Origin: Litoditis marina
Lineage: Eukaryota; Nematoda; Chromadorea; Rhabditida; Rhabditidae
Assembly: GCA_964036275.1 (NCBI GenBank)
Contig: OZ038440.1
Coordinates: 5,927,690-5,991,689, forward strand
Reading direction: 5' to 3'
Length of the DNA: 64,000 nt
Positions 14,142 through 26,752 of the stretch are shown in pieces (position 1 is the stretch's first letter; every line of letters starts with the position of its first letter). A model generated the notes under the pieces. The model was not told the origin of the DNA, did no database searches, and saw nothing but the letters and a program-made list of their open reading frames with translations. Both the position numbers and the translations under genes were made by a program.

Positions 14142-16982
14142 ATGGCAACTGTGCCACTTGATCCGGTCAAGTGGCTTGTCATTATACTGAAATGGCCAGT
14201 GGCTGTTACTTATATATGGGTCATAATATCTCTTTTAAGAGGTCAGTGACAGTTTATATTTCTTCAAAAATGAGTGTTTCGAGAATACACACACTTGATT
14301 GGGTTCGTCTAATCTTCGTGTTATGTGAAAGAAGTGTACTTCAAAGTGAAGTATAAGATTTAAATCGATTCGTAATTATGCTGTCGATTTTTATTTCTGT
14401 ATGTTATGATTACTAATCGCAGTTGTCAGTACTCATTCCCAAATTCCTCTCTCTCTCTCTTTCTCATTCCTCTCTCGCAGGATCTACAAAGCAAGTTGCA
14501 AGGAACTACCATCAGTTTGCGAAAGTGCAGAGTAAAAAAAAACTTCACTGGAATAGTGTTGCATACGAAATCTGGTTATTTGGATATATTTACAGTTCAA
14601 CTAACTCAATCTCGGTTCCGTTGCTCCTTCTATGTTTTCTACCTACTACATCTCGGGACCGATTTGGCAAACTTTTCTTCGCTGAACTTCTGTTCCGCCC
14701 CCTACTGAGCGAATATCTGTTCACTTTCCAACCAGAGGCCGTATGCATGAAACATCCCGAGCCGGGTTGGGATGCCATCCCGAGCTATTTCCCGGCCAAT
14801 TCAGCTCGGGATAGCATCCCAACCCGGCCCGGGATGTTTCATGCATACGGCCTCAGAAATGAAACGACTACCGGAGGTAAAACTGTTCTCAGCATTACAA
14901 GCAAAATCGAACGTCGCTGTTCAGAAAGATTTTATGTATCTCATACTTGATCCCCGAGTAGAAGTTCAAGGCAAATACATTCTGTTTCAACACTCAACCA
15001 GTAAACCAGTACATGAGTTCCGAGTTGCGAGTGTAACAGTTCTATAGTTATCATCATTCCTACGGAGAGTCATGCAGTACACTATCGCAATTTCCAATAC
15101 CGGTTTTCTACTACAGAATGAATATTAGTCGAATATGGAAATTTTCAATTTTTCTGATATTTTATACGTTTTTAAAGCAAAGTGAGATTTTCGCAATATT
15201 ACTGTAGGAGTCTCAGTAGGAACGAAGGAGACTATACAAGTTAGAGGTCAGGAAAAGTCAATCATTACATACATCATGGTTATCTAACTAGTATTTGTGT
15301 TATGATTAAGTTAATGTGCTCAGTGAGAGATGTACTCAAAAAGTTTTTGTCCAAAAGTTCAAAAAGTAAAAGTATTTGTGTGTTTTTACTGAACAAAGTG
15401 AGAACTTTGATATGTTTTCTGTTTGATTCACATGTTGCAAAGATTTCAGTTCACCTACTTTCTCATGATATTTCTACCCGCAATACTGGCATTACAACAT
15501 GTGCTTGTTGCCGTCAACCGTTACACCGCCTTCAAATATCCAACCAGATACGATCAGGTATGGATGGTTCGGTTAACCAAATGAGAAATCAATAACCATG
15601 TGAATGGTGAATCCCTAATGCTCGGAGTTCCCCGCAAGGACCGTAAGAACTTGCCTTTGCGTACCGCGGTAATTAGGTGTATAATTCTGAATAAAAATGA
15701 GATTTGGCAGTTTTGGGCAGCCCTTTCAAACTAACTTTGAATTTTGGCTATCTTTACTACATTCAATTGATTCCGAATAAGCAAAACGTTCAGATTTGGT
15801 CGACCCGTGTGGTGCTACTCAGTTGGTTTATAATGTGGCTGGCAATTGGCGTTATTATCACACCCTCTTGGCTTCACTACAGAGAACAAATAGTATTCAA
15901 CGGAAGGGGCATTTTTCTTTATGGAGGAAACTTGTTTGATGTAAGTTGTTTGTTTTTCTATTTGCGAAATGTTCCGTTCAATTAATGTTTCGTCTAATAT
16001 CTTTTATGTGAGGCATATTTTGCTCTACTATCGTGGGTGCGCTTGGTCAGTTAAATATGTTTCTGTTCTCAGGTCAAAATGTATACTTATCTAGCAACCA
16101 CAGGGATTGTTTGTATTAGTTGTTCATTATTTTATGGTTATGCTATAATGCATTCGAATAATAGAAAGGTAAGTCTAGCTCTAGTTTTCCCAATTGACAT
16201 GTGACTCCTTGTGGTAACTTTTTAGTCTGTGGACAATTTTTATCTATGAAACTTCAATTCAAAACAAAGATTTTGATACCAGCTCAACCTATGATGAGAA
16301 GTGGGACAGTCCACATTGGTGTCCGTTTCTGCATGAGTAAATCAAAAATGTTCTATCTTCATTTCAGAGTACGGAAAAACGACTGTTAGCAGGTGCGACA
16401 GTTGTCATCGCTGCCAATGTTGTTGGAGCTAATTCGGTACTCGTTGCTCTTCATTGGAATCAGATACAAAATGTACTCTTTTTCCGAACATCTCTCATTC
16501 AATGTGGTTGGTTTAATTTTCTGGCAAATTTCTGTCAACGAGGCACACAAATGTCTTATTGTCTGGCCATAAACGACGATTTTGAGAAGCAGAGTCGTAA
16601 TGACGATTTTAGTTTTTTGAAATGAAGCTTCCCATTCCCGTACTCTCGAGAGCTCTGGTTTCTCTGTCATTCAGAATACAGAATCTGAAGTAGTGAACAC
16701 AGCGGGTGCACTAACGGTTCGTTTTGCCGGTTCAGGGATACACACCACTCTGTACTACTTTTGGTCAAAGCACCAACATTTTTCGGTGCATAGATTCTGC
16801 TCAAAACAAAAGAGAATACTTAGTATTCAGTTGTTATACCTCAGTTCAGGTTCTACACAGATGCGTTCAATTTTCTTCTGCAGATACTTGCTCCACTTGT
16901 TCTCAACGAGTCGTTGCGCAAAATAGTTTTTCATCGTAGTGAAAATGTGCGAGTTACCACTGGTTTTGTCGTGAAGAAATGA
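14142..16982 (+). pseudogene. Srv/Srg-like chemoreceptor, probably disrupted in exon 2
   Basis: Exons: 14142-14241 (ATG start, TM1), 14596 to about 14735 (TM2), 15450-15557 (TM3), 15794-15940 (TM4), 16073-16168 (TM5), 16368-16472 (TM6), 16845-16982 (TM7, tail, TGA). TM3 ends in the NRYTAFKYP motif and TM7 in NFLLQILAPLVLNESLRK, both typical of the Srv/Srg group of nematode chemoreceptors. Exon 2 reads FRCSFYVFYLLHL, parallel to FRAPFYTLFVLHL in the minus-strand relative at 62-63 kb. It then meets TGA at 14706-14708, and the place where the exon should end is occupied by a palindrome (14735-14854). Exons 3-7 are in phase with good splice sites, so the lesion seems recent. I cannot exclude a different exon 2 boundary that avoids the stop. 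Confidence 0.62.
14735..14854. repeat. GC-rich 120-bp palindrome
   Basis: Arms of ~51 bp (14735-14785 and 14804-14854) are almost perfectly complementary around an 18-base loop. The outer ends read gaggccgtatgcatgaaaca and its complement. The arms carry cccgag and cgggttggg blocks and are far richer in GC than their surroundings. It sits where exon 2 of the Srv-like receptor should end, so it looks like an insertion. Confidence 0.8.
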
Positions 16983-17696
16983 GAAATAGAAAGAGAAGGA
17001 AATGAAAATAGAAGCTTTAATTTGCTTATTTTCAATTTAACGAAAACCTGAAGGCCCTTTTCATATTTGTTGTTCATTTGTTATGTTTACTATTCCGAAA
17101 TATGTTCAGGCGCAATTACTTACATATTTGAAAAACTCTTCTTCGATCTCATTCAAAAGAAGTTCGCAAGTTTTATTGCAAACTAATTTTAAGAGCAGCT
17201 TTGTACACATAAAGCATTCGTTTTGGAATATTTAACTTTCACGTTAGATTGATCTGTGTTAAATGTGCTGCACTCGTTCTGTATGTGATGTGGCTCAGGT
17301 GTATAATACGAAAATATGTAGCAATTTCTTCTTTTTCTTGGGGACGGAATCTGCGGAAGTTGAAAACATGTTTTCTACGAAATGCCACGTTTTATGTCGA
17401 ACGCGGTTCTCATGAGTCGCCGTACGCTTGGAATTAGCAAAGAACTGGTAAACAATCATTTTGGTGAGAAAAATAAAACGCAAATCAAATGCAATACCCG
17501 GAACCGTTGAGATGTACAGTCTCGACTGACGAAAAACAATAGTGGTCACAGTTCCTGACTATGAGAAAGTTGAAGGCAACCACATTCTCTCAGAATATTG
17601 AGTTTTCGTCGTAATAGAACTGCGGAACACATCAAAATAAAGAAATAACGAGTAAATATTGAGAGGTGAAGATTTGAATAAATTTTATTGGTAAGT
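16983..17696. other. Spacer between convergent receptor genes
   Basis: This separates the plus-strand Srv-like pseudogene from the 3' end of the minus-strand receptor. No exon was recognised. An AATAAA on the minus strand at 17684-17689 lies about 8 bases beyond the stop codon of the minus-strand receptor and could be its polyadenylation signal. Confidence 0.4.
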
Positions 17697-20600
17697 TTAA
17701 TTCCAAGCTTTATTGTGCTTCAATGCTGAAACTGTCATAAGTCTTATTGGTCGTGGTTTCTTCTTCTCGAGACCAAATAGTCGAATACAGTAGTTTTTGT
17801 AGGGCGTCGTGAAATAGAGCATTGCGATGAGATGAACGGGAGTATATATACTCGGGGTGAACATGGTGAGGGCTGTCAGATCTGTCATCAGTGGGGTGGC
17901 TGGAATGTTAATATTCTACAACGAAAAAAAGAAAGTGACCGAATCGCCGTGGTAGTTTGATCTTGATCATGACTTGCAAATCTCCAGCGAACATAAATGG
18001 GATCAAGCTACACACACAGTGGAAGTGAATTACATGGTCCGTATAGGTTTCCTTTCAAAAGAGTGTCTCCAAAATGGTGTCCAATATATGTTATCCTATC
18101 TCACTGTATTTTTAGTTTGATCCCCGTTGCTTTTCGGTCGAAAATTGTGATTGGATCTGAAAAAAAATACAACAAAGATTTGGTTATTGTCTCTATATTG
18201 TCAACGTACACCAGTACATAATATGAGCCGAGAATCGAACCGGGGAGGCTCGGTACGACACCGCGCCCACTGCTCAAATCCTAGTACTGAAAAAAAGATA
18301 ATACCGTCGTGGCCACAACTAGAAAATTACCAAACGTCACGCACTTGCGTGAAAAAACAGAGGGAACGTTTGGATATTAGGAATTAGGACCTACTCATAT
18401 TCAGTAGCAAACAATTTTAGTTTGAAAATCCGAAGTTAGTTTCAGAAAAAAATCACTCACATGAGGTGATGGAAAACATTGGTAGAACATAGACTATACT
18501 CATCATAAATACTCCCGGTGTGACAAGAAAAATCAAAGGAACGGCACTCTGAAAAAGAAAAACACGTTTTATAGAAAGACAAAGTTTTCAACTTAGAAAA
18601 TTTGTCAATAATATGATGCAATGAAATTTATCCGTTGAATTTACCTGCCAAATAAGAGCTCTGACAAGCATTCTATGAAGTCGCACCGTAGAGAGGCTCA
18701 AATGGGATCGATTTGTTTGAAGAGTATTCAGAATCTGCAAAATTTGTCGAAATTAGTTTTGCAAATCAGAACAACTTGAGACTACTTCTTCATGTTTTTT
18801 ATAGATTGGTTCGGGAAAAGTTTTTGTCAACCATTTACATATAATTATACAGTTTTAGTTGGGTTTCTCGAAGTTAGACTCGAGGGACGTGAAGTTGTCG
18901 TTCAGTGACGTAGGTGAAATACTTATAACTTATTTCCCCTTTTTATTTCGGTATTCCCTGTAAACATGTTTTTTTAAGACAATGCCTCGAAAAACTAGAA
19001 AACTCACCCGTGTTAGTGATTTGATTATATACAACACAAGTAATAGAATGAGAACAGCAGTGTCCAACAGGAAAACACTCAGAACGTGAATCTTGTTCGG
19101 GTGAATCAACCACACAGCGTTGTCGGCTCTGATTCCGAATCCTAACTGGAATAATATAGAAAGTTATCGAATCTTCGTTTAGTTTGATCTCGGAACAGGT
19201 CATTATTCACGAATTTTGAATAAATAACCAGGAGATGAACCTACAACCAAGACCCACAGCGGAATGAGGCAATATAGGGAAAAATGTACAATCGCCCCCA
19301 CCCAACAATCACCCCCCTTGTGGTACTATTACCCCCCACCTAATGGAGATTCTGGAAAAATCGCGCGATGGTGGGGGGGGGGGGTAATTGTTAAATGGGT
19401 GGGGGGACATTGGACATCTTCGACAATGAACAATCACGAATCACCCCCCCACTTAACCCAAGCCTGCAGTAAATAAGCATGGTGTATAATCGCCCCCCCC
19501 CCCCCCCCAAAGGTGGGGGCGATTGTACTACCCGCTCTTCTCAACCTATTCTCGACCAATGTAAGGGGCAATTGTACATTACTCCCGCAATTTACACTGT
19601 CTAGGGCGACGTTTTATCCGGTCAACGTAAAAAAAAAAAACACGAACACAATCTTCAACAATCTGGCAACAAAATGTCCAGGTAAAACCAATAAAAACGA
19701 AGCACAATAAAATCTACCTGTTCCATATACGCTCGTGTCTCTTGGTCGGGTGTAGAAATGAAAACCACAAACGGAAAACTGGAGCAGAACAAAAGTACTA
19801 GAGCCATTATTTGGGCCACTCGAAGACGCTTGTCCCATACGCTTTCCATCTGGTGGAGTAGTATATACTCTTGGCACATAAAACAGCCAACCACCGTCAT
19901 GACTTGGAAACACAGGGAATAGGAGCAGGCCGGCTGAAATTAAAACTATACTGTTAATCAATTGCAAAGTCACGTGAAACATGTCGAACACAGCAGAACT
20001 TAGAAACGTGTTATTACGAAGTGCACGATGCCTCATCAGAAGGTGAACTTCACGTGACTATTCGATTGCTGTGAAAACGCTGGCAGCTTAAAGTACCGGA
20101 GAAGATGCATAAGTTGACGTGGTCGTAGGGTTCGTTCTATTCAAAGCAGGCACATACGGTGTAAGTTGCGCTTTACCACTGTGTTTGTAGGTGGATTCCG
20201 TAATTTTTTGGTGAAATCTACTGAAGTAAAAAAGTCAAACTATAGCAAACTCAAACTACAACGCAAACGCAAGAAGTCAAACTATAACAGGAGTTCGATT
20301 TCTTTCCGTTATCAGCCTCTCGGCTGTCATATCATTTTAGATAGTTTGTACTATTACGCTAATTGTTCTCTAGTGCTATGATTTAGTTTCGTTAGACACT
20401 GGAAAACATGTAATCAGGCTCATGGTTCGTGGTTAATTGGTAGGAAGTGATAGTAGCTAGACACTATAATTTCTCTAATACGTGAACTAAATCTTATGCT
20501 GATATTTGAATGTCTGCTCGACCTTGGCAAAACTTGTGCAAAACCTAACATTTGCAGTAATTTTGATTGGGTAGATGGAGAACGGTTATGCACGTAAGAA

Positions 20601-21692
20601 CCGTGTTAGTATTACCTTTTGTATCGAAGATTACGTTTTCTGATTTTTTCATTTGATGACAGTAGTGTTCTGGCATTACCTTGTGTTTATCACTATTAAA
20701 TCCTCATATCCTGGTTTATAGTCACGGTCAGTACCGTACCAATAGTGGAGGGGTAGATCCAAATCATACGGGAGGGGCCTCGTTGTTAGAGTGTACGTTT
20801 TTGCCGTAAAGGATATAGGATGTGGTGCTCCGAAATGAAAACAGAGAAGACTCACACAAAGAATATTTCCGGCAGACGGCCAGACCTCTGCAAGTAGTCC
20901 CGTTATTTGAGCTCCATAGGCACCAGGCAGTGGAATCGGTCGAGCAAGAACACCGACCAGGAGAGAAAACTCGAAGTAGACACCCTAAAATAAGGTGATC
21001 TGAATTGAGCATGGATTTCAGGATTCATACAGTTTGCCCCATATGGTGCTCTTGGACTGCTCTTAAAGGGCATGCAGTCTTCGCCGCCCAAAAAATATCG
21101 CAAGGAAGAAAGTATGGAATTCACAAAGAACCTTGAATTTAATGAAGAACGATTACAAACATGAAAAAGTGGCCGCGACATTCTTCGTTATTCAAGCCAA
21201 TGTTCTTTATTATTTTCCTCTTCTCGCTGTCACTTCTGCACATCTGTATGTTACCACTTCATAAATGGGGAGAACCTGCACGTTATTATGATTTTGTTTA
21301 TGGTTACATGCTGCTTATGGCTGATAATCAACTACAGCGTGCCAATGGATGTTCTGTAAATTTCGATGATTACACTACACGGGCGCATATACTAGAAGTA
21401 AAATGAACAATCACGTAAAGTAAGCATTCTAACGTAGCATCGTGCACTTTGTTGTTGCACGTTTCTGAGTTCTGCTGTGTTTAACATGTTTCATATGACT
21501 GTGAACAGTATACAAGAAAGAGAGGAACTGTACAAAACGTACCAATGAGATGATCAGTGCGTATCTGTACTTTCCCATTGTTGGTGGACTTTTTTGTATC
21601 ACAACGAACAACACAAACACTTCAAGAATCGTAGAAAGTATGGCAAGCACTGACGTGCAATAAAATGTGAGACGATCAGTGATGACAATCAT
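17697..21692 (-). CDS. Nematode 7TM chemoreceptor, Srh/Sri/Str superfamily (copy M1, 337 aa)
   Basis: Exons in reading order: 21692-21543, 20984-20856, 19933-19718, 19145-19008, 18734-18645, 18548-18461, 17899-17697. All have GT...AG borders and consistent phases. Exon 1 (50 aa) is TM1 followed by QKSPPTMGKYRYAL. Exon 2 carries TM2 and a conserved loop, RPIPLPGAYGAQ. Exon 3 has TM3 with CQEYILL, then TM4. Exon 4 has TM5. Exon 5 has the HRMLVRALIWQ entry to TM6. Exon 7 has TM7 ending in TTPYKNY, the PYR-like motif of Str/Srh receptors. It is likely an olfactory or gustatory GPCR in sensory-neuron cilia. The subfamily cannot be fixed by eye. Introns carry a G-rich element, two CACGTGA elements and a tRNA-like fragment. 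Confidence 0.85.
18045..18160 (+). repeat. Dispersed repeat of the tttgtagtttgatc family, degenerate copy
   Basis: It contains tcactgtatttttagtttga followed by tccccgttgcttttcggtcg. Related blocks occur near 20085-20190, 24040-24225 (minus), 33290-33380, 41930-42010, 46380-46450 and 53150-53240 (minus). The shared core is roughly cactgtgtttgtagtttgat. It lies in an intron of receptor M1. The ends of the element could not be defined. Confidence 0.4.
18222..18285 (-). repeat. tRNA-like fragment (SINE head or tRNA pseudogene)
   Basis: Read on the minus strand it has agcagtgggcgc (A-box-like) and, 20-30 bases on, ggttcgattct, a good RNA polymerase III B box. No full cloverleaf with a paired acceptor stem was seen, so this is more likely a tRNA-derived repeat than a functional tRNA. 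Confidence 0.45.
19276..19587. repeat. G/C-run-rich inverted-repeat element (relative of 42280-42647)
   Basis: It opens with tagggaaaaatgtacaatcg followed by a run of C. Internally it alternates G-runs and C-runs of 5-17 bases, and it contains gattgta and attgtacatt near the right side. The opening closely resembles the complement of the right terminus of the element at 42280-42647. It sits in intron 3 of receptor M1. The right boundary is approximate. Confidence 0.55.
19947..20069 (-). repeat. CACGTGA element, copy 1
   Basis: It runs tatactgttaatcaattg ... agtcacgtgaaac ... aacttcacgtgactattc. The two ends are imperfect inverted repeats. It lies in intron 2 of receptor M1, starting 14 bases upstream of the exon 3 acceptor. 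Confidence 0.75.
21388..21512 (+). repeat. CACGTGA element, copy 2
   Basis: It starts atactagaagtaaaatgaac, with tcacgtaaag and the conserved centre cattctaacgtagcatcgtg, and ends gtgaacagtatac. It lies in intron 1 of receptor M1, about 30 bases from the exon 1 donor. The right end is eroded. Confidence 0.7.
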
Positions 21693-23516
21693 TATGCGTC
21701 TGAAAAGAATAGAAAAACTACTGTAGGGTTACAGAAAGTGTTAAAAGTTGGCTGAATTAAGCAAAGGTACCAAAGATACTAAACGTAGGTCGGATATAAC
21801 GCGGAAAATATAAGTACAACAATGTGTTCAACAACTGCTACAACACTTTGCGGTTGAGAAACATCCTAACAAATGGAGGCGTTTTGGCGTTTTTTGAGTG
21901 TGATTACCATACGAGGAACGTGTACTTAGGCGCGCTTTCACAGTGCTTATTACATGTTTCTGAGACATCCAGTTCATTTGCGTGCAAACATAACAACGTT
22001 TTGGAAAATGCAGTATGTATGAAAAACCTTATAGTCGTTAGAGAATGGTCATAAGGCCGTAAACGTAGATATTTACTGCCACTAGAAGGCGTCACAACAG
22101 CGCTTTTGGGAACTGAAAACTATAAAAGAATATACATATATTCAAAGAGACTAATTCGTTTATGAGAACTTTGTTGTACACATTCTAAGAGAATTATGTT
22201 TGTGCTACAAGGAGGCTAAGAGTGATGCATTTTCTCAGAAGTTTTCTCAACGAACGTACATTCATCAGAACTGCGTAAACAATTACAGTATATGCCACTC
22301 ATGCGTGCAGACTTGAGTTTCTTTCACTCAAAATTTTTTTCTATGAACATTTGAAAAACGTATATATTCCCCTGAATTTCTGTACGTTCGAAACTGTATT
22401 GGGCAATCACAGCAAGTCAACAAGAACTCAAATAAACAAAGAAGTAGTGGGTATAGTTCTGGTCATTTCTACATGACTTCTGTGTTAAGTAATAATACTA
22501 ATTTTTGAAGAAAAAAGTCTTACAACTTTTTTTGGTTAACCATACCAAACGTTGACTGAACAGTCTGGTGTCATACTGCCGAAGTGTGCCAGAATAAACT
22601 AGAATGTTTCATCAACTAAATACAGTAAGCGCTCCATTTCTCTAGTTCTTTCGAGAAAAGAAAAGGGTTGTGAAAGGTAGGTTGCAGCAATCAGGACAAC
22701 GAATTTCTACCGTGAAACATTCATTAGAAAAGTGGACTAGACTATAGAATAGAACAGATTTATTCGCGATTTAACACGTGACTTTCCACATTGAGAAATA
22801 AAATAAGAAAAATTTAGATGATGAAAAGTGTATTTTGACCCTGTTACGCGCTCATAATGATTTATGTCTTATGTGATTGAACGGTGATTGTACCTGTTTT
22901 TGTAGGAGAATAGTATTTAGGAATACACCACCTTGAAGTAACAAAATATTTACCCTTTACATATTCGGTTGTAAGATACCACAAGTTCTGACCGCGTACT
23001 AGGAAGTGTTTGAGGTGGGTGAAACCACTATAGTTTGATGATAACGCAAACACAGACAAATACCGTGGTACAGTTTAAATTGAAGCAAGTCGGTTTCTGT
23101 TGAATTCCTGAAAAACCTTTCACATTAGACTAGTTTTTCTTCAGTCCACTTCTATCATTTACCATGACTTGCGTTCCTCCATTTGCAAACTTGCGCAGTC
23201 CGCTGCAAATTATTCAACCAGTCAAACTGAAGCGGGAGTTTTTCATCTTGCAGCGGTTGGATACCCTCAATAAGTTCATACACTACAGTACAATTTTCGG
23301 AAACACTATTGGACTTTGACACACTTCTCCATGGTTTATCTCAGCATTCTGTAATCAGAAGCACTATACTTTGTTGAAGTTATTCGCGAATTATGTGAAA
23401 AACTTCAAAAGACAGAGTGTCGCTGGTTATAGAAGTGACCGTAGACGTGCGAAGAAGCAAATATCAAACAAATAAGCTGGTGTAAACGTTGTAATAAATA
23501 TTTATTTAATAAGTAT
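21693..23516. other. Spacer between receptors M1 and M2
   Basis: It holds the 5' flank of receptor M1 and the 3' flank of M2. No exon or RNA gene was recognised. Open frames in the stretch are short and lack family resemblance. Confidence 0.4.
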
Positions 23517-26500
23517 TTATTGATTCCCGGTCAATGCTGAAACCGAAACTAAACGAATTGGTCGAATAGTTTTCTTCTGGAAACGAAATAGTCGGATACA
23601 ATAGTTTTTGTAGGGCGTGGTAAGATACAACATGGCTACGAGATGGATTGGAGCATAGATGCTCGGAGTACACATGGTGAGGGCGGTCAGGTCTTCCAGA
23701 AGAGGGGTGGCTGGAATAGAATATGAACTTTCTGCAAATTTTCAAAATTTTCAGTCCACGACAGGTACATTGTACTGGAAGTATACTGTTGGTCCACCGC
23801 ACAGTCACGTGAAATATGTTAAACACAGCAGAAAAAAAGTGCAATGAAAAGGTGCACGATGCCTATTAGAATACTGACTTTACGTGATTTACATCTAATA
23901 TAAGTTGAATAGTCACGTAAAGTTAGCATTCTAATGAGACATCACTTTGTCATTGCACGTTTCTGAGTTCTGCTGTATTCAACGTGTTTCACGTGACTGT
24001 GCAATTGACTAACAGTATAGGTGAAATATGGTTATTCGTTGTGTGTATAGGCGGTGACCGAATCTTTTCTATAGTTCGATCGCACTGTCGGCCGTAAATT
24101 ACGAGTTTCTACCAAAACTGATGCGATCATACTACAAACACAGTGGGATAGGGCAACATACATCATGTCGGCTTGCTTTGGAAAGAGCGAACGTATAGCA
24201 CACAGCGTTTTTGTATCTGGCGCCAAACAAAAAAATATGAAGATGACCTAAGGTCTCACGGGAGATCACATGTAGTGGAGACGTCTCTGTCAATTGTTTT
24301 CTCTAATTAGATGAGAATGCGAAAAAAATAGAATAAGCCAGAAAACACCTACATGAGGTAATGTAGAACGTTGGTAGAATATATACAATACCCAGCATGA
24401 ATATTCCTGGAGTTACAAGGAGAATCAAAGGAACAGTGCTCTGAAAATGGAAATGGTCGGTATGGGAGACATTTATTTCGTTTTTTTTTTCAAATTTCCG
24501 AACCCATATGCCTGATTCTGACTTGTTAGCTCAAGTGAAATTGTACATTCTCAGGTTTAAAAAACATAATGGCGAAGTACAAGGCAACATTTCTCATTTT
24601 GAACTTTTAACCAAGCTTCGGTTTTAACTCAAATACAAGATTTGTTCTAGTCCTTAATTCGACTTCTTAGAATGATTACCTGCCAAATGAGAGCTCTGAC
24701 AAGCATTCTGTGAAGTCTCAGCGTAGATAGGCTCAGGTGAGATCTATTTGATCGTAGTGTATTCAGAATCTGCGAATTCGTTGGTTTTTATCTTCAAAAA
24801 GCACACCAAAACAACTGGTAAAATCCCAAGTAAAACGAGACAAATTAGTAGTCATCTAACCATTGTGTGCGGTAATATTTTATGATAGTCAGAGTGAGTA
24901 GCACATCTGCGTCTCCTTGATCCCCACACTCTCTCAACTGCTAGCGAGTAATCAACCACCGCTCGCGCGCATTGCTTAAACGTTTGCTGTCTTTGTTGGT
25001 GAAACGAAAAAATCGATTGATTAGGAAAACAGCTAGAAAACGCACTCGTGTAAGAGATTTGACCATGAATAATACAAGTAATAATAATATTAGTAGACTA
25101 TCCAACAGTAATATATTCAAAACAGACATCTTGTCAGGGTGAATCAACCAAATAGCATTATCGGTCTTGATTTCGACACCTAACTGAAAGATTTGTTCTT
25201 GAACGAAGTACTCATGAAAAACTAGGTATATGGTTGAATATATATACCAAATCAGAAATAGTGTCATTATCTAACCACTATTTAACAGTAGATCACTGCT
25301 GAGATATAATCAGCCCAATTAGCCCATTGTTCACGTTTTGTATTTTTTGATTAGACCGTGCCAGTGAACCGCCGTGATGCAATCATTTATGTAATCATTT
25401 GAGTGAATTTTCTCACGTAATGTTCACGTTTCACCAGGGCAAACGCAGACTGAATACAAGTGTGAGAAAAACTATACCTTTTCCATATATACACGTGCCT
25501 CCTGGTCAGGTGTTGTAACTAAAACGGCAAGTGGAAAATTTGACAATAATAATACTAAAATAGATACAATTTGAGCGAGTCGCAGACGTTTGTCCCATTC
25601 GGTATCTAGCTGGTTCAGTAGTATATACTCCTGGCACATGAAACATCCGACCACGGTAATGACTTGGAAACACAGAGAATAGGCGCAGGAAGTCTGAAAC
25701 TTGGTCGTGGACAATATGATCAGGTAAACATGTGTATCACGATCACACGATGAATTTACGTGTTTGAGGTTTCTCACAAGTATCTTCCACACCTACACCT
25801 ACATACCTACATTACTCTGTTGCCTTCTTCATCTTTTCGATCGCGCGCGTGTGAGTTGTGTTTGATTTGGCCACTGCGCAGCGCACCCATTTTCGGGAAC
25901 ACAAAGGTCTTCGAATAATAGTTTTTTATCAGTTGAACAATATAAACTGTGAACGTTATGGGGTTTGATTTTCATTTTCTGCGGGTTTGAACTTCGTAAA
26001 TGACAGTTTCGACAACATGTAATCAAGTACATGATCACATGCAATCAAGCACAAGACACAGGCGACGAACACCGCGGGATACTACTCCTAAATACAACCT
26101 CTGATCAAACTACACGGCTTTAGGTAGCTGAAGGGTACGATTATTGATTCCAAGTAGATACACTCACACAGAGAATATTTCCGCGGGCTGGCCAGGCCTG
26201 TGCCAGAACTCCCGTTATTTGGGCTCCATAGGCGCCGGGTAGAGGAATCGGTCGAGCTACCACACCAACCAGAAGGGAGAACTCGAAGTAGACACACTGG
26301 AAAGCTATGAAACAACTTATGTAACTAGAGTATCGATCGTTTACATGACTATTTCTTCATTTTGTTGTACAAAATCGTGAGATCTACTTCAATCATGACA
26401 TACATTTTTTTAAGCCCAGAGTTGTAGTTGAAATGTTACACCATGTGGAAAGACACGTGTGAATGCGCAAATGAACATCGTTTTCTACTCTATGCTGGTG

Positions 26501-26752
26501 ACTATAAACAAATGAAGTGTTTACAAGACTTCACTATGTCAGTCTTGAACTATATACGGTAGAATACTAAGGGGCGGGAACAAATACTATTGATTAACTC
26601 ACCACTGATACGAGCAGAGCGTATCTGTACTTTCCCATTGTTGGTGGACTTTTGCGCATCACAACGAACAATACGAACACTTCGAGAATCGTTGAAATTA
26701 TTGCAAAAACTGTAGTGAAATAAAAAGTTATTCGATCAGTGATGACTACCAT
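23517..26752 (-). CDS. Nematode 7TM chemoreceptor, Srh/Sri/Str superfamily (copy M2, 334 aa)
   Basis: Exons in reading order: 26752-26603, 26296-26168, 25693-25478, 25183-25046, 24769-24680, 24440-24353, 23710-23517. The first six have exactly the same lengths and phases as those of M1 (150, 129, 216, 138, 90, 88). The last is nine bases shorter, giving a shorter tail. Shared landmarks are RKSPPTMGKYRYAL after TM1, RPIPLPGAYGAQ between TM2 and TM3, CQEYILL at TM3, PDQEARVYMEK in the second outer loop, HRMLVRALIWQ at TM6 and TTPYKNY after TM7. The stop codon overlaps an AATAAA string. It is a likely chemosensory GPCR and a direct tandem duplicate of M1. Intron 6 holds two CACGTGA elements in opposite orientation and a degenerate tttgtagtttgatc repeat. 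Confidence 0.86.
23782..23889 (-). repeat. CACGTGA element, copy 3 (degenerate)
   Basis: It begins tatactgttggtccaccgca and contains agtcacgtgaaatatgtta and tgcacgatgcctattagaat. It ends in gactttacgtgatt. It faces copy 4, only 11 bases away, as a head-to-head pair inside intron 6 of receptor M2. Confidence 0.65.
23901..24019 (+). repeat. CACGTGA element, copy 4
   Basis: It contains gaatagtcacgtaaagttag near the left and ttcacgtgactgtgcaattg, then actaacagtata, at the right. Together with copy 3 it could fold into a long hairpin within the same intron. Confidence 0.7.
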
